This document shows, piece after piece, positions 4,701 to 13,254 of a stretch of 13,957 nucleotides of DNA (position 1 is the first letter of the stretch; every line of letters begins with the position of its first letter). Where the stretch lies: positions 1 through 13,957 of the forward strand of contig CANCZH010000044.1 of the NCBI GenBank assembly GCA_947382445.1, given 5' to 3'. Origin of the DNA: an uncultured Clostridium sp. (GTDB lineage: Bacteria; Bacillota_A; Clostridia; TANB77; CAG-508). The translations under genes and the position numbers were made by a program. The notes below the pieces were generated by a model. The model was not told the DNA's origin. It was given only the letters and a program-made list of their open reading frames with translations, and did not search any database.

Positions 4701-7118
4701 ATGAATTCAGAAATAGAACTATTATCACCAGTAGGTGATTTTGAATGTTTAAAAGCAGCAGTTCAAAATGGAGCAGACTGTGTATATTTAGGAGCAAATC
4801 TTTTTAGTGCAAGAGCTTCTGCCAAAAACTTTAGCTTAGAAGAACTACAAGAAGCAATTCATTACTGTAAAATCAGAGGAGTAAAAACAAATCTAACACT
4901 AAACACTCTAATAAAAGATGATGAAATGAATGATGCCTTTGAACTAGCTAAAAAAGCATACGAATTTGGAATAGATGCAATAATTGTACAAGACTTAGGT
5001 TTAGCAAAAATTCTAATAAACTCATTTCCAGACCTAAGCATACACGGAAGCACACAAATGTCTGTACATAATCTTCAAGGAGTACTAGAACTTCAAGACT
5101 TAGGTTTCAAAAGAGTTGTACTTTCAAGAGAATTATCAATAGAAGAAATAGAATATATAGCACAAAATTCAAATATAGAAATAGAATGTTTCGTACATGG
5201 TGCACTATGTATTTCATATTCAGGACAATGCCTATTTTCTAGTATGATCGGTGGTCGTTCAGGTAATCGTGGAAAATGTGCACAAGGATGTAGGCTACCT
5301 TATGAACTAATAGAAAACAATAGCAAAGTATTAGATAAAGGATATTTGCTAAGTCCAAGAGATTTATGTGCATTAGACTATCTGCCTCGCTTAATAAATT
5401 GTGGTGTTAAATCTTTAAAAATCGAAGGTAGAATGAAAACACCAGAATATGTTGCGACAGTAACTAGAATTTACAGAAAATATATAGACTTAGCTAAATC
5501 AGAAAACACATATTTAGTAGATGAAAATGATAAAAAAGAATTAATGCAAGTTTTTAATAGAGGTAATTTTTCAGATGGTCACTTAAATAGTCATGCAAAT
5601 CATGAACTTATTTTTAAAGAAAAGCCAAATAATATGGGATTATTCTTAGGACATATAGCAAAATACAATCAAACTAAAGGACTTATAACATTAGCAATTT
5701 CAGAACCGCTTCAAATAGGAGATACTATCTCTATTGAAAAAGAAACTGGAACATACACTATTTCTGAACTTATGAATAAAAATCAAAATATAAAAAACGC
5801 CAATCCAAAAGACTTCGTAACAATTGGTAGAATGAAAGGCAAAATAAAAGTTGGAGACAAAGTATATAAAATGTCCTCTCAAGAACTAAAAAATAAAGCA
5901 AACTTATCATTTATAAATGATATTCAACTAAAAAAAGTTCCTCTTAACTGTGAAGTAACAATAAAAAAAGGAATACCAATATCTATAAAAATAACATCAG
6001 CATCTGATTTAGAATTATATAAAAAATTAAGCATTTACTCTGAAATTGACACAATTCCAGAAAAAGCTGAAAAACATCCTTTAGAAAAAGAAAAAGTAAT
6101 TTCTCAAATATCAAAAACAACAAATAGTCCATATGTTTTCAAAAATATAAAACTAAATATTGATGAAGATGTATTTTTACCTAATATAAAATCACTAAAT
6201 GAACTTAGAAGAAATGCTTTATCATTAGTTGAAGAATTTGTAAAAACTAAAATTATGCGCACATCAAATGCTACTTTACCTAAAAATATAAATAACTATA
6301 CTCCAAATGAAAAACAAACTATATCTATTTTATTGAATACTTTCTCAGAAGAAATAAATTATGAAAACTTAACTGGAATTGATAATATATACATACCATT
6401 AAAATTCTTTACACAAAAAAAATACAATTCTAAAATATTATCACTTAGTGAAAGATTTAATATATACATATATCTTCCAACAATAATAAAATCAAATTAT
6501 AGAAATTTAATAAAAACAGAAATTGAAAATACAATTAATACTTACAATATAAAGGGATTTATATTTTCAAATATATCAAATTTCAAGTTATTAGAAAATA
6601 TAGACTATAATAACTTTGAAATTATTGCAAATTACACTTTCAACATATTTAACCATTACACAATTTCTGAACTAGAAAACTTAAAAGTTGATAAATTTAC
6701 AATATCACCAGAATTAGACAAAGAAAATGTAGAAAATTTATTAGAAAATTCAAATCAAGAAATAATTGTATATGGTAGAACGCCATTAATGAATATGAAT
6801 TATTGTCCTATTGGGAAAAGTAATCACTGTTTCCCTACATGCGAAGCAAAATGTAATACTCAAAATACATACTACTTAAAAGATCGTATGAATTTTAATT
6901 TTCCTTTAGTGCCAGACAATATTCAAACAGTATCTACATTATACAATTCAAAAATAACATCTATATCACCTACTGAATTTAAAAATTCATGTTCTTTAAG
7001 AATTGATATTTTAGAAGAAACTGAAAATAAAATTCAAGAAATAATAAATACTGTAAAATCAGGCAAACGCTTCGAAGGTTCAAACTTCACAAATGGAAAC
7101 TTAAATAAAATAGTATAA
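4701..7118 (+). CDS. U32 family protein with DUF3656-like extension (RlhA-like RNA hydroxylase family)
   Basis: 805 aa. The N-terminal half is a peptidase U32 / collagenase-like TIM-barrel domain. It contains LLSPVGDFECLKAAVQNGAD at 8-27, GSTQMSVHN at 116-124, and the family signature ECFVHGALCISYSGQCLFS at 162-180, followed by GNRGKCAQGCR. Cys170, Cys177, Cys193 and Cys197 match the cysteines proposed to hold an iron-sulfur cluster in this family. The long C-terminal half matches the size class of proteins with an extra DUF3656-like region. It has four more clustered cysteines near 702, 710, 714 and 718 (CPIG...HCFPTCEAKC). Despite the name, characterised relatives (RlhA on 23S rRNA, TrhP on tRNA) hydroxylate pyrimidines in RNA. 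The long form with an internal extension points to the RlhA side, but that is inference. It is transcribed alone, from the divergent spacer, and ends at a shared terminator. Confidence 0.9.
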   Translation: MNSEIELLSPVGDFECLKAAVQNGADCVYLGANLFSARASAKNFSLEELQEAIHYCKIRGVKTNLTLNTLIKDDEMNDAFELAKKAYEFGIDAIIVQDLGLAKILINSFPDLSIHGSTQMSVHNLQGVLELQDLGFKRVVLSRELSIEEIEYIAQNSNIEIECFVHGALCISYSGQCLFSSMIGGRSGNRGKCAQGCRLPYELIENNSKVLDKGYLLSPRDLCALDYLPRLINCGVKSLKIEGRMKTPEYVATVTRIYRKYIDLAKSENTYLVDENDKKELMQVFNRGNFSDGHLNSHANHELIFKEKPNNMGLFLGHIAKYNQTKGLITLAISEPLQIGDTISIEKETGTYTISELMNKNQNIKNANPKDFVTIGRMKGKIKVGDKVYKMSSQELKNKANLSFINDIQLKKVPLNCEVTIKKGIPISIKITSASDLELYKKLSIYSEIDTIPEKAEKHPLEKEKVISQISKTTNSPYVFKNIKLNIDEDVFLPNIKSLNELRRNALSLVEEFVKTKIMRTSNATLPKNINNYTPNEKQTISILLNTFSEEINYENLTGIDNIYIPLKFFTQKKYNSKILSLSERFNIYIYLPTIIKSNYRNLIKTEIENTINTYNIKGFIFSNISNFKLLENIDYNNFEIIANYTFNIFNHYTISELENLKVDKFTISPELDKENVENLLENSNQEIIVYGRTPLMNMNYCPIGKSNHCFPTCEAKCNTQNTYYLKDRMNFNFPLVPDNIQTVSTLYNSKITSISPTEFKNSCSLRIDILEETENKIQEIINTVKSGKRFEGSNFTNGNLNKIV

Positions 7119-7163
7119 CAAATAGAGCTTAGATTTTATTATAAATCTAAAGCTCTATTTGTT
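7117..7163. terminator. Shared bidirectional terminator between convergent genes
   Basis: Positions 7117-7136 pair with 7143-7163 over about 20 bp with a single bulged A, and a 6-nt loop. The stem begins inside the TAA stop of the U32 gene (7116-7118) and contains the TAG stop and last codons of the convergent minus-strand gene (7147-7149). U-rich sequence follows on both strands, so it can end both transcripts. Confidence 0.8.
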
Positions 7164-7458
7164 TTGTACTAAGTTCAATTATCAAATCCATATTATCATC
7201 TTCAGCAGCCTTATTCTTTCTTATAGCTCCACATTTTTTACATTTAAAAACAATAACATAACCTTTTTTTCCTATCTCTAATCCAATTGGCTCTAAATCA
7301 CCATGACAAGACTCTTCCCTATCTCCTGGGTTAATATCAACATGCTTAGAATGTAAACAGCTAGGACAATGATTTCTACAAGAATATCCAAGTTTAGGAA
7401 CTTTTTTTCCACAGTTTTCACATATAAATTCTTCATCAATAACAACAAAATTTGGCAT
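7147..7458 (-). CDS. RNHCP domain zinc-ribbon protein
   Basis: 103 aa; ATG 7458-7456. The name-giving RNHCP motif is present within YSCRNHCPSC (about 25-34), flanked by CENCGKK near the N-terminus and CKKCGAIRKN near residues 73-82. This gives two or more CxxC knuckles expected to bind zinc. The length fits the small stand-alone RNHCP family. Its molecular role is not established; the CxxC pairs suggest nucleic-acid or ribosome-related binding, which is inference only. It is third in the operon. Its Shine-Dalgarno AAGGAG (7464-7469) is formed by the last sense codons of the preceding kinase gene, with only 2 nt between the genes, so translation is probably coupled. Its stop lies inside the shared terminator. 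Confidence 0.88.
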   Translation of the reverse strand: MPNFVVIDEEFICENCGKKVPKLGYSCRNHCPSCLHSKHVDINPGDREESCHGDLEPIGLEIGKKGYVIVFKCKKCGAIRKNKAAEDDNMDLIIELSTKQIEL

Positions 7459-7460
7459 TA

Positions 7461-9092
7461 CTACTCCTTATGATATATACTACCACCAATAAATTCTCTA
7501 ATTAATGACGTATTAGGAATATCGTCATCAGGAATATCATCAAAGCACTCTAAAAATTTAATTAATCTTTGTGCTTCACCATATTCTTTATTTGTATTAT
7601 CAATTTCCTTTAACAAAGGAATTGCATATTTCTTTTGTACTGCAAGTTCATAAATTAGAGAAGAATTAAACATATAATCAGCCTCTTCTTGGAATGGATA
7701 AATATTTTTTTCCTCTCCCCTAGTAACTGAATACCATCTTCTTAAAGTACTTAAAGCATCATAACCTCTATATTTATAATCTCTAACAATTCTTCTAATA
7801 AGTCTAGTATCTGTTGTAGAAATTCTATTAAAATAGTCAATATTTAAAACAGTTAAATCACTAATATATATTTTAACCTTTTCATCTTTTGAAATAGATG
7901 TAGTTAATTTATCATTCAAACAATGAATTCCTTCAATTACTAAAATGTTATCTGAATCCATCTTCATAGTAGTTCCATCATATATTTTAGTACCAAGTTT
8001 AAAATTAAATGTAGGAACTTTTATTTCCTCACCATTTAATAATTTAACTAAATGTTCATTAAATAATTTTAAATCAATAGCTTCGATACATTCAAAATCA
8101 TAATTTCCAAATTCATCTTTTGGAGTATCTTTTCTCTCAACAAAATAATTGTCAACTGAAATTGTAATAGGTTTTAATCCATTTAAACGTAAACCAAGAG
8201 ATAACTTTCTTGCAAAAGTTGTTTTTCCAGATGAAGATGGGCCAGCAATTAAAACCATTCTTACATTCTTCTTTTTAGCAATCTCGTCTGCTAAATCAGA
8301 AATCTTCTTTTCGTGCAAAGCTTCTGAAAGCAAAATAAAATCATTTATTTCACCATTCTCAACTTTCTCATTTAATTTTTGAACAGTATTTACATTTAAC
8401 ACTTTATAAATATCATCATATTCACCAAAAGTAGCAAGTAATTTTTTAGTTTCGTGATATTTACTCATCTCATATGGGCTTTTTTTATCTGGATAACGTA
8501 CTAAATATCCATCTTTGTATAACTCTATATCAAAATATGGTACCATACCTGTTGATAAAGGCATTGTTCCATATAAATAATTATAATAATCCTCACAAAA
8601 ATACAAAGCAACTTCTTTAGCATGATTGTTTATTTGGAATCTACCATTATAATTTTTACTATTAGCATAAAAAGTTTTGGCTTCTTCCATAGTCATAACA
8701 GTTTTGGTAATTGGTAAATTTCTATCGATTATTTCTTGCATCTTATTTTTTACATTGCTTATAATTTCTTCTGTTAGTTCCATATTCTCAACCTGGCAAA
8801 ACATAGCATTATGTAGCTGATAATTTACTGTAAGCATTGCTTCTTGGCATACTTCTGAAAAAGCTTTACCCATTATAAACATTATTCCTCTTATATATAC
8901 ACTTCTACCTTCTTTAGTAGTAGTATCTAATAATTCAATTTTAGAATTTTCTCTTATTTCATAATCAAGTGCATGAACTTGATTATTACAAATACATGCT
9001 ATATGCTTTTCTGTAATTTCATTTTTCAATAACTCATTTACTTTCACAGGTTCACTTGATTCAAAAACCTTGTCTTCATATGTGATTCTCAT
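7461..9092 (-). CDS. Nucleoside kinase: TGS + threonyl-tRNA-synthetase-like + uridine kinase domains
   Basis: 543 aa; ATG 9092-9090 with AAAGGAGA (9099-9106), which overlaps the stop of the upstream small gene. Order: TGS domain about 1-58 (ubiquitin-like, as at the N-terminus of threonyl-tRNA synthetase); a middle region about 65-240 resembling the synthetase's second additional domain; then a P-loop kinase of the uridine kinase / phosphoribulokinase type from about 275. Walker A is GPSSSGKTT at 284-292, followed by SVDNYF (312-317), and a Walker B-like strand LVIEGIH (384-390). Phosphorylation of uridine or a related nucleoside is the expected reaction, by family. Such TGS-kinase fusions of about 550 aa are common in Clostridia and their precise substrate is not read from sequence. 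Full length, no damage seen. Confidence 0.9.
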   Translation of the reverse strand: MRITYEDKVFESSEPVKVNELLKNEITEKHIACICNNQVHALDYEIRENSKIELLDTTTKEGRSVYIRGIMFIMGKAFSEVCQEAMLTVNYQLHNAMFCQVENMELTEEIISNVKNKMQEIIDRNLPITKTVMTMEEAKTFYANSKNYNGRFQINNHAKEVALYFCEDYYNYLYGTMPLSTGMVPYFDIELYKDGYLVRYPDKKSPYEMSKYHETKKLLATFGEYDDIYKVLNVNTVQKLNEKVENGEINDFILLSEALHEKKISDLADEIAKKKNVRMVLIAGPSSSGKTTFARKLSLGLRLNGLKPITISVDNYFVERKDTPKDEFGNYDFECIEAIDLKLFNEHLVKLLNGEEIKVPTFNFKLGTKIYDGTTMKMDSDNILVIEGIHCLNDKLTTSISKDEKVKIYISDLTVLNIDYFNRISTTDTRLIRRIVRDYKYRGYDALSTLRRWYSVTRGEEKNIYPFQEEADYMFNSSLIYELAVQKKYAIPLLKEIDNTNKEYGEAQRLIKFLECFDDIPDDDIPNTSLIREFIGGSIYHKE

Positions 9093-9105
9093 AAAATTTC
9101 TCCTT

Positions 9106-9294
9106 TTATAAATAAAACATTAATAATACACCACCAACAAAAGCAAATATAAATCCAAGCATTTTCATTCCAAGTGTTGCTTCATTTTGGTCTCCAAAGC
9201 TAAAAAACTTTTTAGTAATTGGTCGTGCATCATAAATTAATATTATTCCTACTGCAAGTAATATGGCTCCCACTAAAACTAAAAATAAGTTCAT
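9106..9294 (-). CDS. Small two-helix membrane protein
   Basis: 62 aa; ATG 9294-9292 with AAAGGATG as a moderate ribosome binding site. There are two hydrophobic helices, about residues 3-20 and 45-61. They are joined by a charged loop, YDARPITKKFFSFGDQNEAT, which probably lies on the cytoplasmic side because of the lysines. It does not look like a random frame: it sits directly after a consensus promoter, and its stop overlaps the Shine-Dalgarno sequence of the kinase gene. I do not recognise the family and propose no function. As first gene of a three-gene operon with a kinase and a zinc-ribbon protein it is likely expressed with them. Confidence 0.75.
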   Translation of the reverse strand: MNLFLVLVGAILLAVGIILIYDARPITKKFFSFGDQNEATLGMKMLGFIFAFVGGVLLMFYL

Positions 9295-9326
9295 TTTCTA
9301 CATCCTTTTTTCTTTAATCTATTATA

Positions 9327-9355
9327 ATTATATAAGTAAACACCATCTTAGTCAA
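9327..9355 (-). promoter_or_regulatory. Promoter of the small membrane protein / kinase / RNHCP operon (TTGACT-N17-TATAAT)
   Basis: On the minus strand there is TTGACT (9350-9355), 17 nt, and TATAAT (9327-9332). A second TATAAT lies 6 nt further on (9321-9326) but is not spaced correctly from the -35 box. Start is predicted near 9320. Confidence 0.75.
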
Positions 9356-9415
9356 GATAATAAAATATAGCAAAATTATATTAAAGTTTGAGAAAATTTT
9401 TATAAACTATAAACA

Positions 9416-9452
9416 AAAAGACCAACCATACTACTAACTTGGTTGGCCTTTT
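9416..9452 (-). terminator. Terminator of the Spo0A_C-like gene, possibly bidirectional
   Basis: AAAAG, one mismatch and CCAACCA (9416-9428) pair with TGGTTGG, the mismatched base and CTTTT (9440-9452), around an 11-nt loop. On the minus strand TTTTTG follows the stem. It lies 22 bp after the stop at 9474. Confidence 0.75.
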
Positions 9453-9473
9453 CGCAGATTATTCTTTACAACT

Positions 9474-10073
9474 TTATTTTCCCTTATGAATTTCCTCAAC
9501 AGCATCTAGCACATACTTATATGCATCCTCTGCCTCACCGATATATGCACTTGTTCTTTTATTAATTTCAGCACATATTTCCTCTTCTGAAACTTTCCTA
9601 TCTGAAAATTCTTTTTTATACGCATATTCATACATACATTTTTTAGTAGACTCTTCAGCCATTAGTTTCTTAAAAATCATATCCTTAAGAAGTTCTGTGT
9701 GCAATTCACCCAAATTTAAGCCTTTATTTTTCAGATAACCTACCGCTGCTGAATAGCAATAGTCCCTCCGCACATCATTTTCTAATGTCTCAATAATGTG
9801 CATGAGTTCTTGTTTGGTCATTACATCCAGACATTCCATGAGATCCAAGAATCCATCTTCTAATGACTCTGGTCTTCCTGGAATAGAACAAAATTCTAAT
9901 GCTCTCTCAACTGCCTGCTCTATGGTATATTCTGGATGGTCAATCCTTCCAAACACTACACCTCTTAGAATGTCAGTTCCTCGCAAATGCATTGGTATTT
10001 TTCTTCTTCTCATTGAGCATGCTATTGAAGAATGCAGCCTCTGCCTTTCAAAATTTACCTTTGTTGTCTCCAT
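9474..10073 (-). CDS. Orphan protein with Spo0A C-terminal-like segment
   Basis: 199 aa from ATG 10073-10071, chosen because AGGAGG lies at 10083-10088. An in-frame ATG at 10133 would fall on the predicted transcription start. Residues 14-58 read like the DNA-binding domain of Spo0A: SSIACSMRRRKIPMHLRGTD (15-34) followed by ILRGVV and, after a short gap, AVERAL. Compare the Spo0A pattern [IV]PxH[IL][KR]GxxYLRxAI...VERAI. The segment corresponding to the usual recognition helix region is shorter, and there is no receiver domain. The remaining ~130 residues are predominantly helical and charged; I do not recognise them. The gene has its own promoter and terminator. Base composition differs from its neighbours: one hand-counted line (9721-9780) is 25/60 G+C against 14/60 for a line in the kinase gene. 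That suggests acquisition. A regulatory role is inference. Confidence 0.75.
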   Translation of the reverse strand: METTKVNFERQRLHSSIACSMRRRKIPMHLRGTDILRGVVFGRIDHPEYTIEQAVERALEFCSIPGRPESLEDGFLDLMECLDVMTKQELMHIIETLENDVRRDYCYSAAVGYLKNKGLNLGELHTELLKDMIFKKLMAEESTKKCMYEYAYKKEFSDRKVSEEEICAEINKRTSAYIGEAEDAYKYVLDAVEEIHKGK

Positions 10074-10144
10074 AATCTTTTTCCTCCTGTTTCTCTCTAT
10101 GGGCAAACGCCCTGCTGATTTTTTAGTTACCATTTTATGACAAC

Positions 10145-10173
10145 ATTATACCACATTTATGTTCGTATTGCAA
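10145..10173 (-). promoter_or_regulatory. Promoter of the Spo0A_C-like gene (TTGCAA-N17-TATAAT)
   Basis: On the minus strand there is TTGCAA (10168-10173), 17 nt, and TATAAT (10145-10150). Start is near 10138, giving a leader of about 65 nt to the ATG at 10073. Confidence 0.65.
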
Positions 10174-10205
10174 ATATATTCACTTACATCTGACCGCGTT
10201 ATATG

Positions 10206-10225
10206 ACATTTTTCTACATTTTTCC
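10206..10225. repeat. Short tandem repeat after recG
   Basis: ACATTTTTCT is followed directly by ACATTTTTCC (9 of 10 bases shared). It lies just downstream of the recG stop. No hairpin terminator for recG is visible between 10150 and 10228, so read-through into the next gene is possible. Confidence 0.5.
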
Positions 10226-10228
10226 ATA

Positions 10229-12274
10229 TTATATTTCTATTCTATTACCAAATTTCTCATCTATAACTTTTCTAAGCAACTTGTTTTCATCTTTTTCAAG
10301 TTTAGGATCTTTATCAATTATTTTCATAGCAATAGCCTGAACAGATTTCAAAACCTGAATATCTTCAAACAAATTAGCTATCTTAAATTCAGGTAAACCA
10401 TGTTGTTTAGTTCCAAAAAACTCACCAGTGCCACGAAGTTCTAAATCTTTTTCAGAAATAATAAAACCATCATTTGTAGAAGTCATTACTTTCATTCTTT
10501 GTCTAATAACTTCACTATTTCCATTATATTTTAAAATACAATAAGATTTATAATCACCTCTACCAACTCTTCCGCGAAGCTGATGAAGTTGAGCTAAACC
10601 AAATCTTTCTGCATTTTCAACTACCATAATACTACTATTAGGAACATTAACACCAACTTCAATTACAGTAGTAGAAATTAGAATATCAATATTACCATTT
10701 TTAAATTCTTCCATTATAGCATCTTTTTCTTTAGGTTTCATTTTTCCATGTAAATATTCTACTCTATAATCTTTAAACACATCAGTTTTATAATGTTCTG
10801 CAAGTTCCAAAACAGATTTAGCATTAATTTCTTCATTTTCTTCAACTAATGGACACACAATATATGCTTGTCTTCCCTCTGAAATCTGCTGTTTAATAAA
10901 ATTATTAACTCTCTCTTCCATACCTTTTGTAACAGCAAAAGTGTCTATTTTCTTTCTGTTCGGAGGCAATTCATCAATTATAGAAATATCCAAATCACCA
11001 TATAAAATAAGAGCCAATGTTCTTGGAATAGGAGTTGCAGTCATAACTAAAACATCTGGATTGTTACCTTTTTCAGTAATTATACTTCTTTGTCTAACAC
11101 CAAAACGATGTTGCTCATCAGTAACAACTAAACCTAAATTTTTAAAAACAACATTTTCTTCAAGTAAAGCATGTGTACCAATAATAATATCAATTTCACC
11201 TTGTTTCAATCTATTTAAAATATCTTCTTTCTTCTTTTTAGTTATTCCACTAATTAATAGCTCACATCTAATTCCAAAATCATTCAAAATTTCAGTAAAA
11301 CTTTCTAAATGTTGGCTAGCTAAAATAGCTGTTGGAGCCATAATAGCCGCTTGATATCCACATTTTACACATTTATATGCAGCAATTAAAGCAACAATTG
11401 TCTTTCCAGAACCAACATCCCCTTGAAGTAATCTATTCATAGGTTTTGAAGATTCCATATCATTATCAATTTCCTCTAAAACTCTTAGTTGAGCCTTAGT
11501 TAATGAAAATGGTAATTTATCTATTACATCTGACATTTTAGCATCTTTGCTGAACTCAATTCCAACAACATCTTTTGTATACTGATTTTTTAAAGCAAGC
11601 AATGCAAGTTGCATAGAAATTAATTCTTCAAAAACTAGTCTTTTTCTAGCAATTTCAAAATCATCAAAAGAATCTGGAAAATGAATTTGAGAAATTGCCA
11701 TATTTAAACTACATAATCCATATTCTTTTTTTAAATATTCAGGTAAAGTCTCTTCTAATTTTCCATCAATTTCAATTAGCCCATTTTCAATAACTTTTCT
11801 TAAAGTACTTTGAGGTAATTTAAAAGTTGATGGATAAATTGGTATAATTTTACCTGTGTTTTTAAATGAATCCTCCTTATCGTATACAGGAGAATTCATT
11901 TCTACCTTACTTCCTTTTTTACTAACTTTGCCATAAAATTTATAATATTCTCCTGGTTTAAATAACTGTTTTACATATGGCTGATTAAACCAAGTTATCT
12001 GGCACACGCCAGTATCATCTCTTACATTCATTTTTAAAATAGTCATATTTTTTCTTATACGAACTTCACTAACTCTAGTAACTGGAATAACTTCAATTAG
12101 AGCATCTTCACCATCTACAAGCTCTTCAATTTTTTTAGGTATACTTCTATCTTCATGGGCACGTGGATAATATGTAATCAAATCATTTAAAGTAAAAATT
12201 CCAAGTTTATTTAATAATTTAGCACGTGCTTCGCCAACACCTTTGACATATTGTATATTTTTATTTAAATCCAC
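10229..12274 (-). CDS. recG: ATP-dependent DNA helicase RecG
   Basis: 681 aa, the usual RecG length. It reads: an N-terminal wedge/OB-fold region (about 1-180) beginning with helix-hairpin-like VKGVGEARAKLLNKLGI; helicase domain 1 with Walker A GDVGSGKT (285-292), DEQH (386-389) and TATPIPRTL (412-420); helicase domain 2 with STTVIEVGVNVP and QLRGRVGRG; and the C-terminal RecG region. It remodels stalled replication forks and Holliday junctions in the cytoplasm. The start is GTG (12274-12272): the Shine-Dalgarno TAGGAGA (12281-12287) ends 6 nt upstream of it. All motifs are intact. It has its own promoter and is followed by no obvious terminator. The neighbouring genes are not its usual partners, so nothing more is read from context. 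Confidence 0.97.
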   Translation of the reverse strand: MDLNKNIQYVKGVGEARAKLLNKLGIFTLNDLITYYPRAHEDRSIPKKIEELVDGEDALIEVIPVTRVSEVRIRKNMTILKMNVRDDTGVCQITWFNQPYVKQLFKPGEYYKFYGKVSKKGSKVEMNSPVYDKEDSFKNTGKIIPIYPSTFKLPQSTLRKVIENGLIEIDGKLEETLPEYLKKEYGLCSLNMAISQIHFPDSFDDFEIARKRLVFEELISMQLALLALKNQYTKDVVGIEFSKDAKMSDVIDKLPFSLTKAQLRVLEEIDNDMESSKPMNRLLQGDVGSGKTIVALIAAYKCVKCGYQAAIMAPTAILASQHLESFTEILNDFGIRCELLISGITKKKKEDILNRLKQGEIDIIIGTHALLEENVVFKNLGLVVTDEQHRFGVRQRSIITEKGNNPDVLVMTATPIPRTLALILYGDLDISIIDELPPNRKKIDTFAVTKGMEERVNNFIKQQISEGRQAYIVCPLVEENEEINAKSVLELAEHYKTDVFKDYRVEYLHGKMKPKEKDAIMEEFKNGNIDILISTTVIEVGVNVPNSSIMVVENAERFGLAQLHQLRGRVGRGDYKSYCILKYNGNSEVIRQRMKVMTSTNDGFIISEKDLELRGTGEFFGTKQHGLPEFKIANLFEDIQVLKSVQAIAMKIIDKDPKLEKDENKLLRKVIDEKFGNRIEI

Positions 12275-12311
12275 TAAAAATCTCCTATTCTAAATTTTAT
12301 AAACCATATTT

Positions 12312-12340
12312 ATCTTAAAACATATGTTTGTAAAAGTCAA
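12312..12340 (-). promoter_or_regulatory. Probable recG promoter (TTGACT-N17-TAAGAT) with palindromic spacer
   Basis: On the minus strand there is TTGACT (12335-12340), 17 nt, and a weak -10 TAAGAT (12312-12317). The spacer contains a 12-bp palindrome, AAACATATGTTT (12318-12329), which could be a repressor site. The promoter begins 7 bp beyond the stop of the histidine kinase gene. Confidence 0.45.
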
Positions 12341-12347
12341 TAAAAAA

Positions 12348-13241
12348 TTAGCTTTTCATTATAATTATTATCTTTAAAAAATTATTATTTTTCTCCGCAT
12401 ATATTTTTCCATTTAGCATTTCAACAAATTCTTTAGCAATCGCCAAACCTAATCCCGTATTTTCCTTCGTTCTTGAAATGTCAGATGTATAAAATTCATT
12501 AAATATTAAATTTACATCTAAATCTTTATCTTCTAACACATTTACGAACTCAATTCTAATATTATTATCTAACTTTTCCATATTTATTGTCAAATTAGAA
12601 TTACTATGTTTATAAGCATTTATAATTAAATTATCAAAAATTCTAATTAATAATATTCTATTAGTTAATATTTCTAATTTATTAATATCACAATTAAAAT
12701 CTATCTTTCTATTATATTTCGAATAATCATCATAAAAATTAGCAATTGTACTTTCTAAGATTTCTACTAAGTTTTCTTTTTTAACCTCTACTTCTTCATT
12801 TTTAAATATGAACTTAGAAAAATCAAAAAAATTTGTAATTAAATAAGATAATTTATTTAATCTTTCTTCAATAATTTCTATGTATTTCTCTTTCTCATCT
12901 TGTGATATCTCATTATTTTTACAAAAATCAATATACCCTATTGCTGATGTAAGTGGAGTTCTTAAATCATGTGCAACATTAATTATCATCTTTTTTAAAG
13001 ATTCATTTTTAGAATATAAATCCATTTCAGTTTTATTAATCGATTTTAGAAGACAATTAATTTCTGTTATTAGCTCATTAAAATTTTTATCATCAAACTC
13101 TTTATTTAATAAAATATTAGAACTATCTTGACTTATCTCTTTTAATTCATTAGTAGTTCTTTTTATCTCTTTTCTTAATAAAAACAAATAAAAAGATAGT
13201 ACGAAAATAATAACAATTAACACAAAAATTATAATTCCCAT
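12348..13241 (-). CDS. Sensor histidine kinase with a minimal membrane anchor
   Basis: 297 aa; ATG 13241-13239 with GGAAGG just upstream. There is one N-terminal transmembrane helix (about 2-22) with essentially no extracellular part, then a linker of about 60 residues; a dimerisation/phosphoacceptor domain with NVAHDLRTPLTSAIGY (His91); and an ATPase domain with the N-box NLIINAYKHS (204-213), F-box FNEFYTSD and G2 box NTGLGLAIAK (261-270). The usual DxGxG (G1) box is not visible in its place; the sequence there is VNVLEDKDLDVN. Several ABC-transporter-linked kinases of Firmicutes show this loss. It lies 13 nt after an ABC-2 permease gene, the arrangement seen in antimicrobial-peptide response or immunity systems, where the transporter can act as the sensor. 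The response regulator is not in the window. Confidence 0.92.
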   Translation of the reverse strand: MGIIIFVLIVIIFVLSFYLFLLRKEIKRTTNELKEISQDSSNILLNKEFDDKNFNELITEINCLLKSINKTEMDLYSKNESLKKMIINVAHDLRTPLTSAIGYIDFCKNNEISQDEKEKYIEIIEERLNKLSYLITNFFDFSKFIFKNEEVEVKKENLVEILESTIANFYDDYSKYNRKIDFNCDINKLEILTNRILLIRIFDNLIINAYKHSNSNLTINMEKLDNNIRIEFVNVLEDKDLDVNLIFNEFYTSDISRTKENTGLGLAIAKEFVEMLNGKIYAEKNNNFLKIIIIMKS

Positions 13242-13254
13242 ACTACCTTCCTTT

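Noticed and set aside
10074..10133. Upstream ATG at 10133 for the Spo0A_C-like gene
   Set aside because: It lies only about 5 nt after the predicted transcription start. The ATG at 10073 has a perfect Shine-Dalgarno sequence.
9796..10140. 114-codon plus-strand frame
   Set aside because: It is entirely antisense to the Spo0A_C-like gene, which has a promoter, ribosome binding site and terminator of its own. The frame is long only because that gene is less AT-rich.
10941..11354. 137-codon plus-strand frame
   Set aside because: It is antisense to the conserved helicase motifs of recG, so it is a shadow frame.
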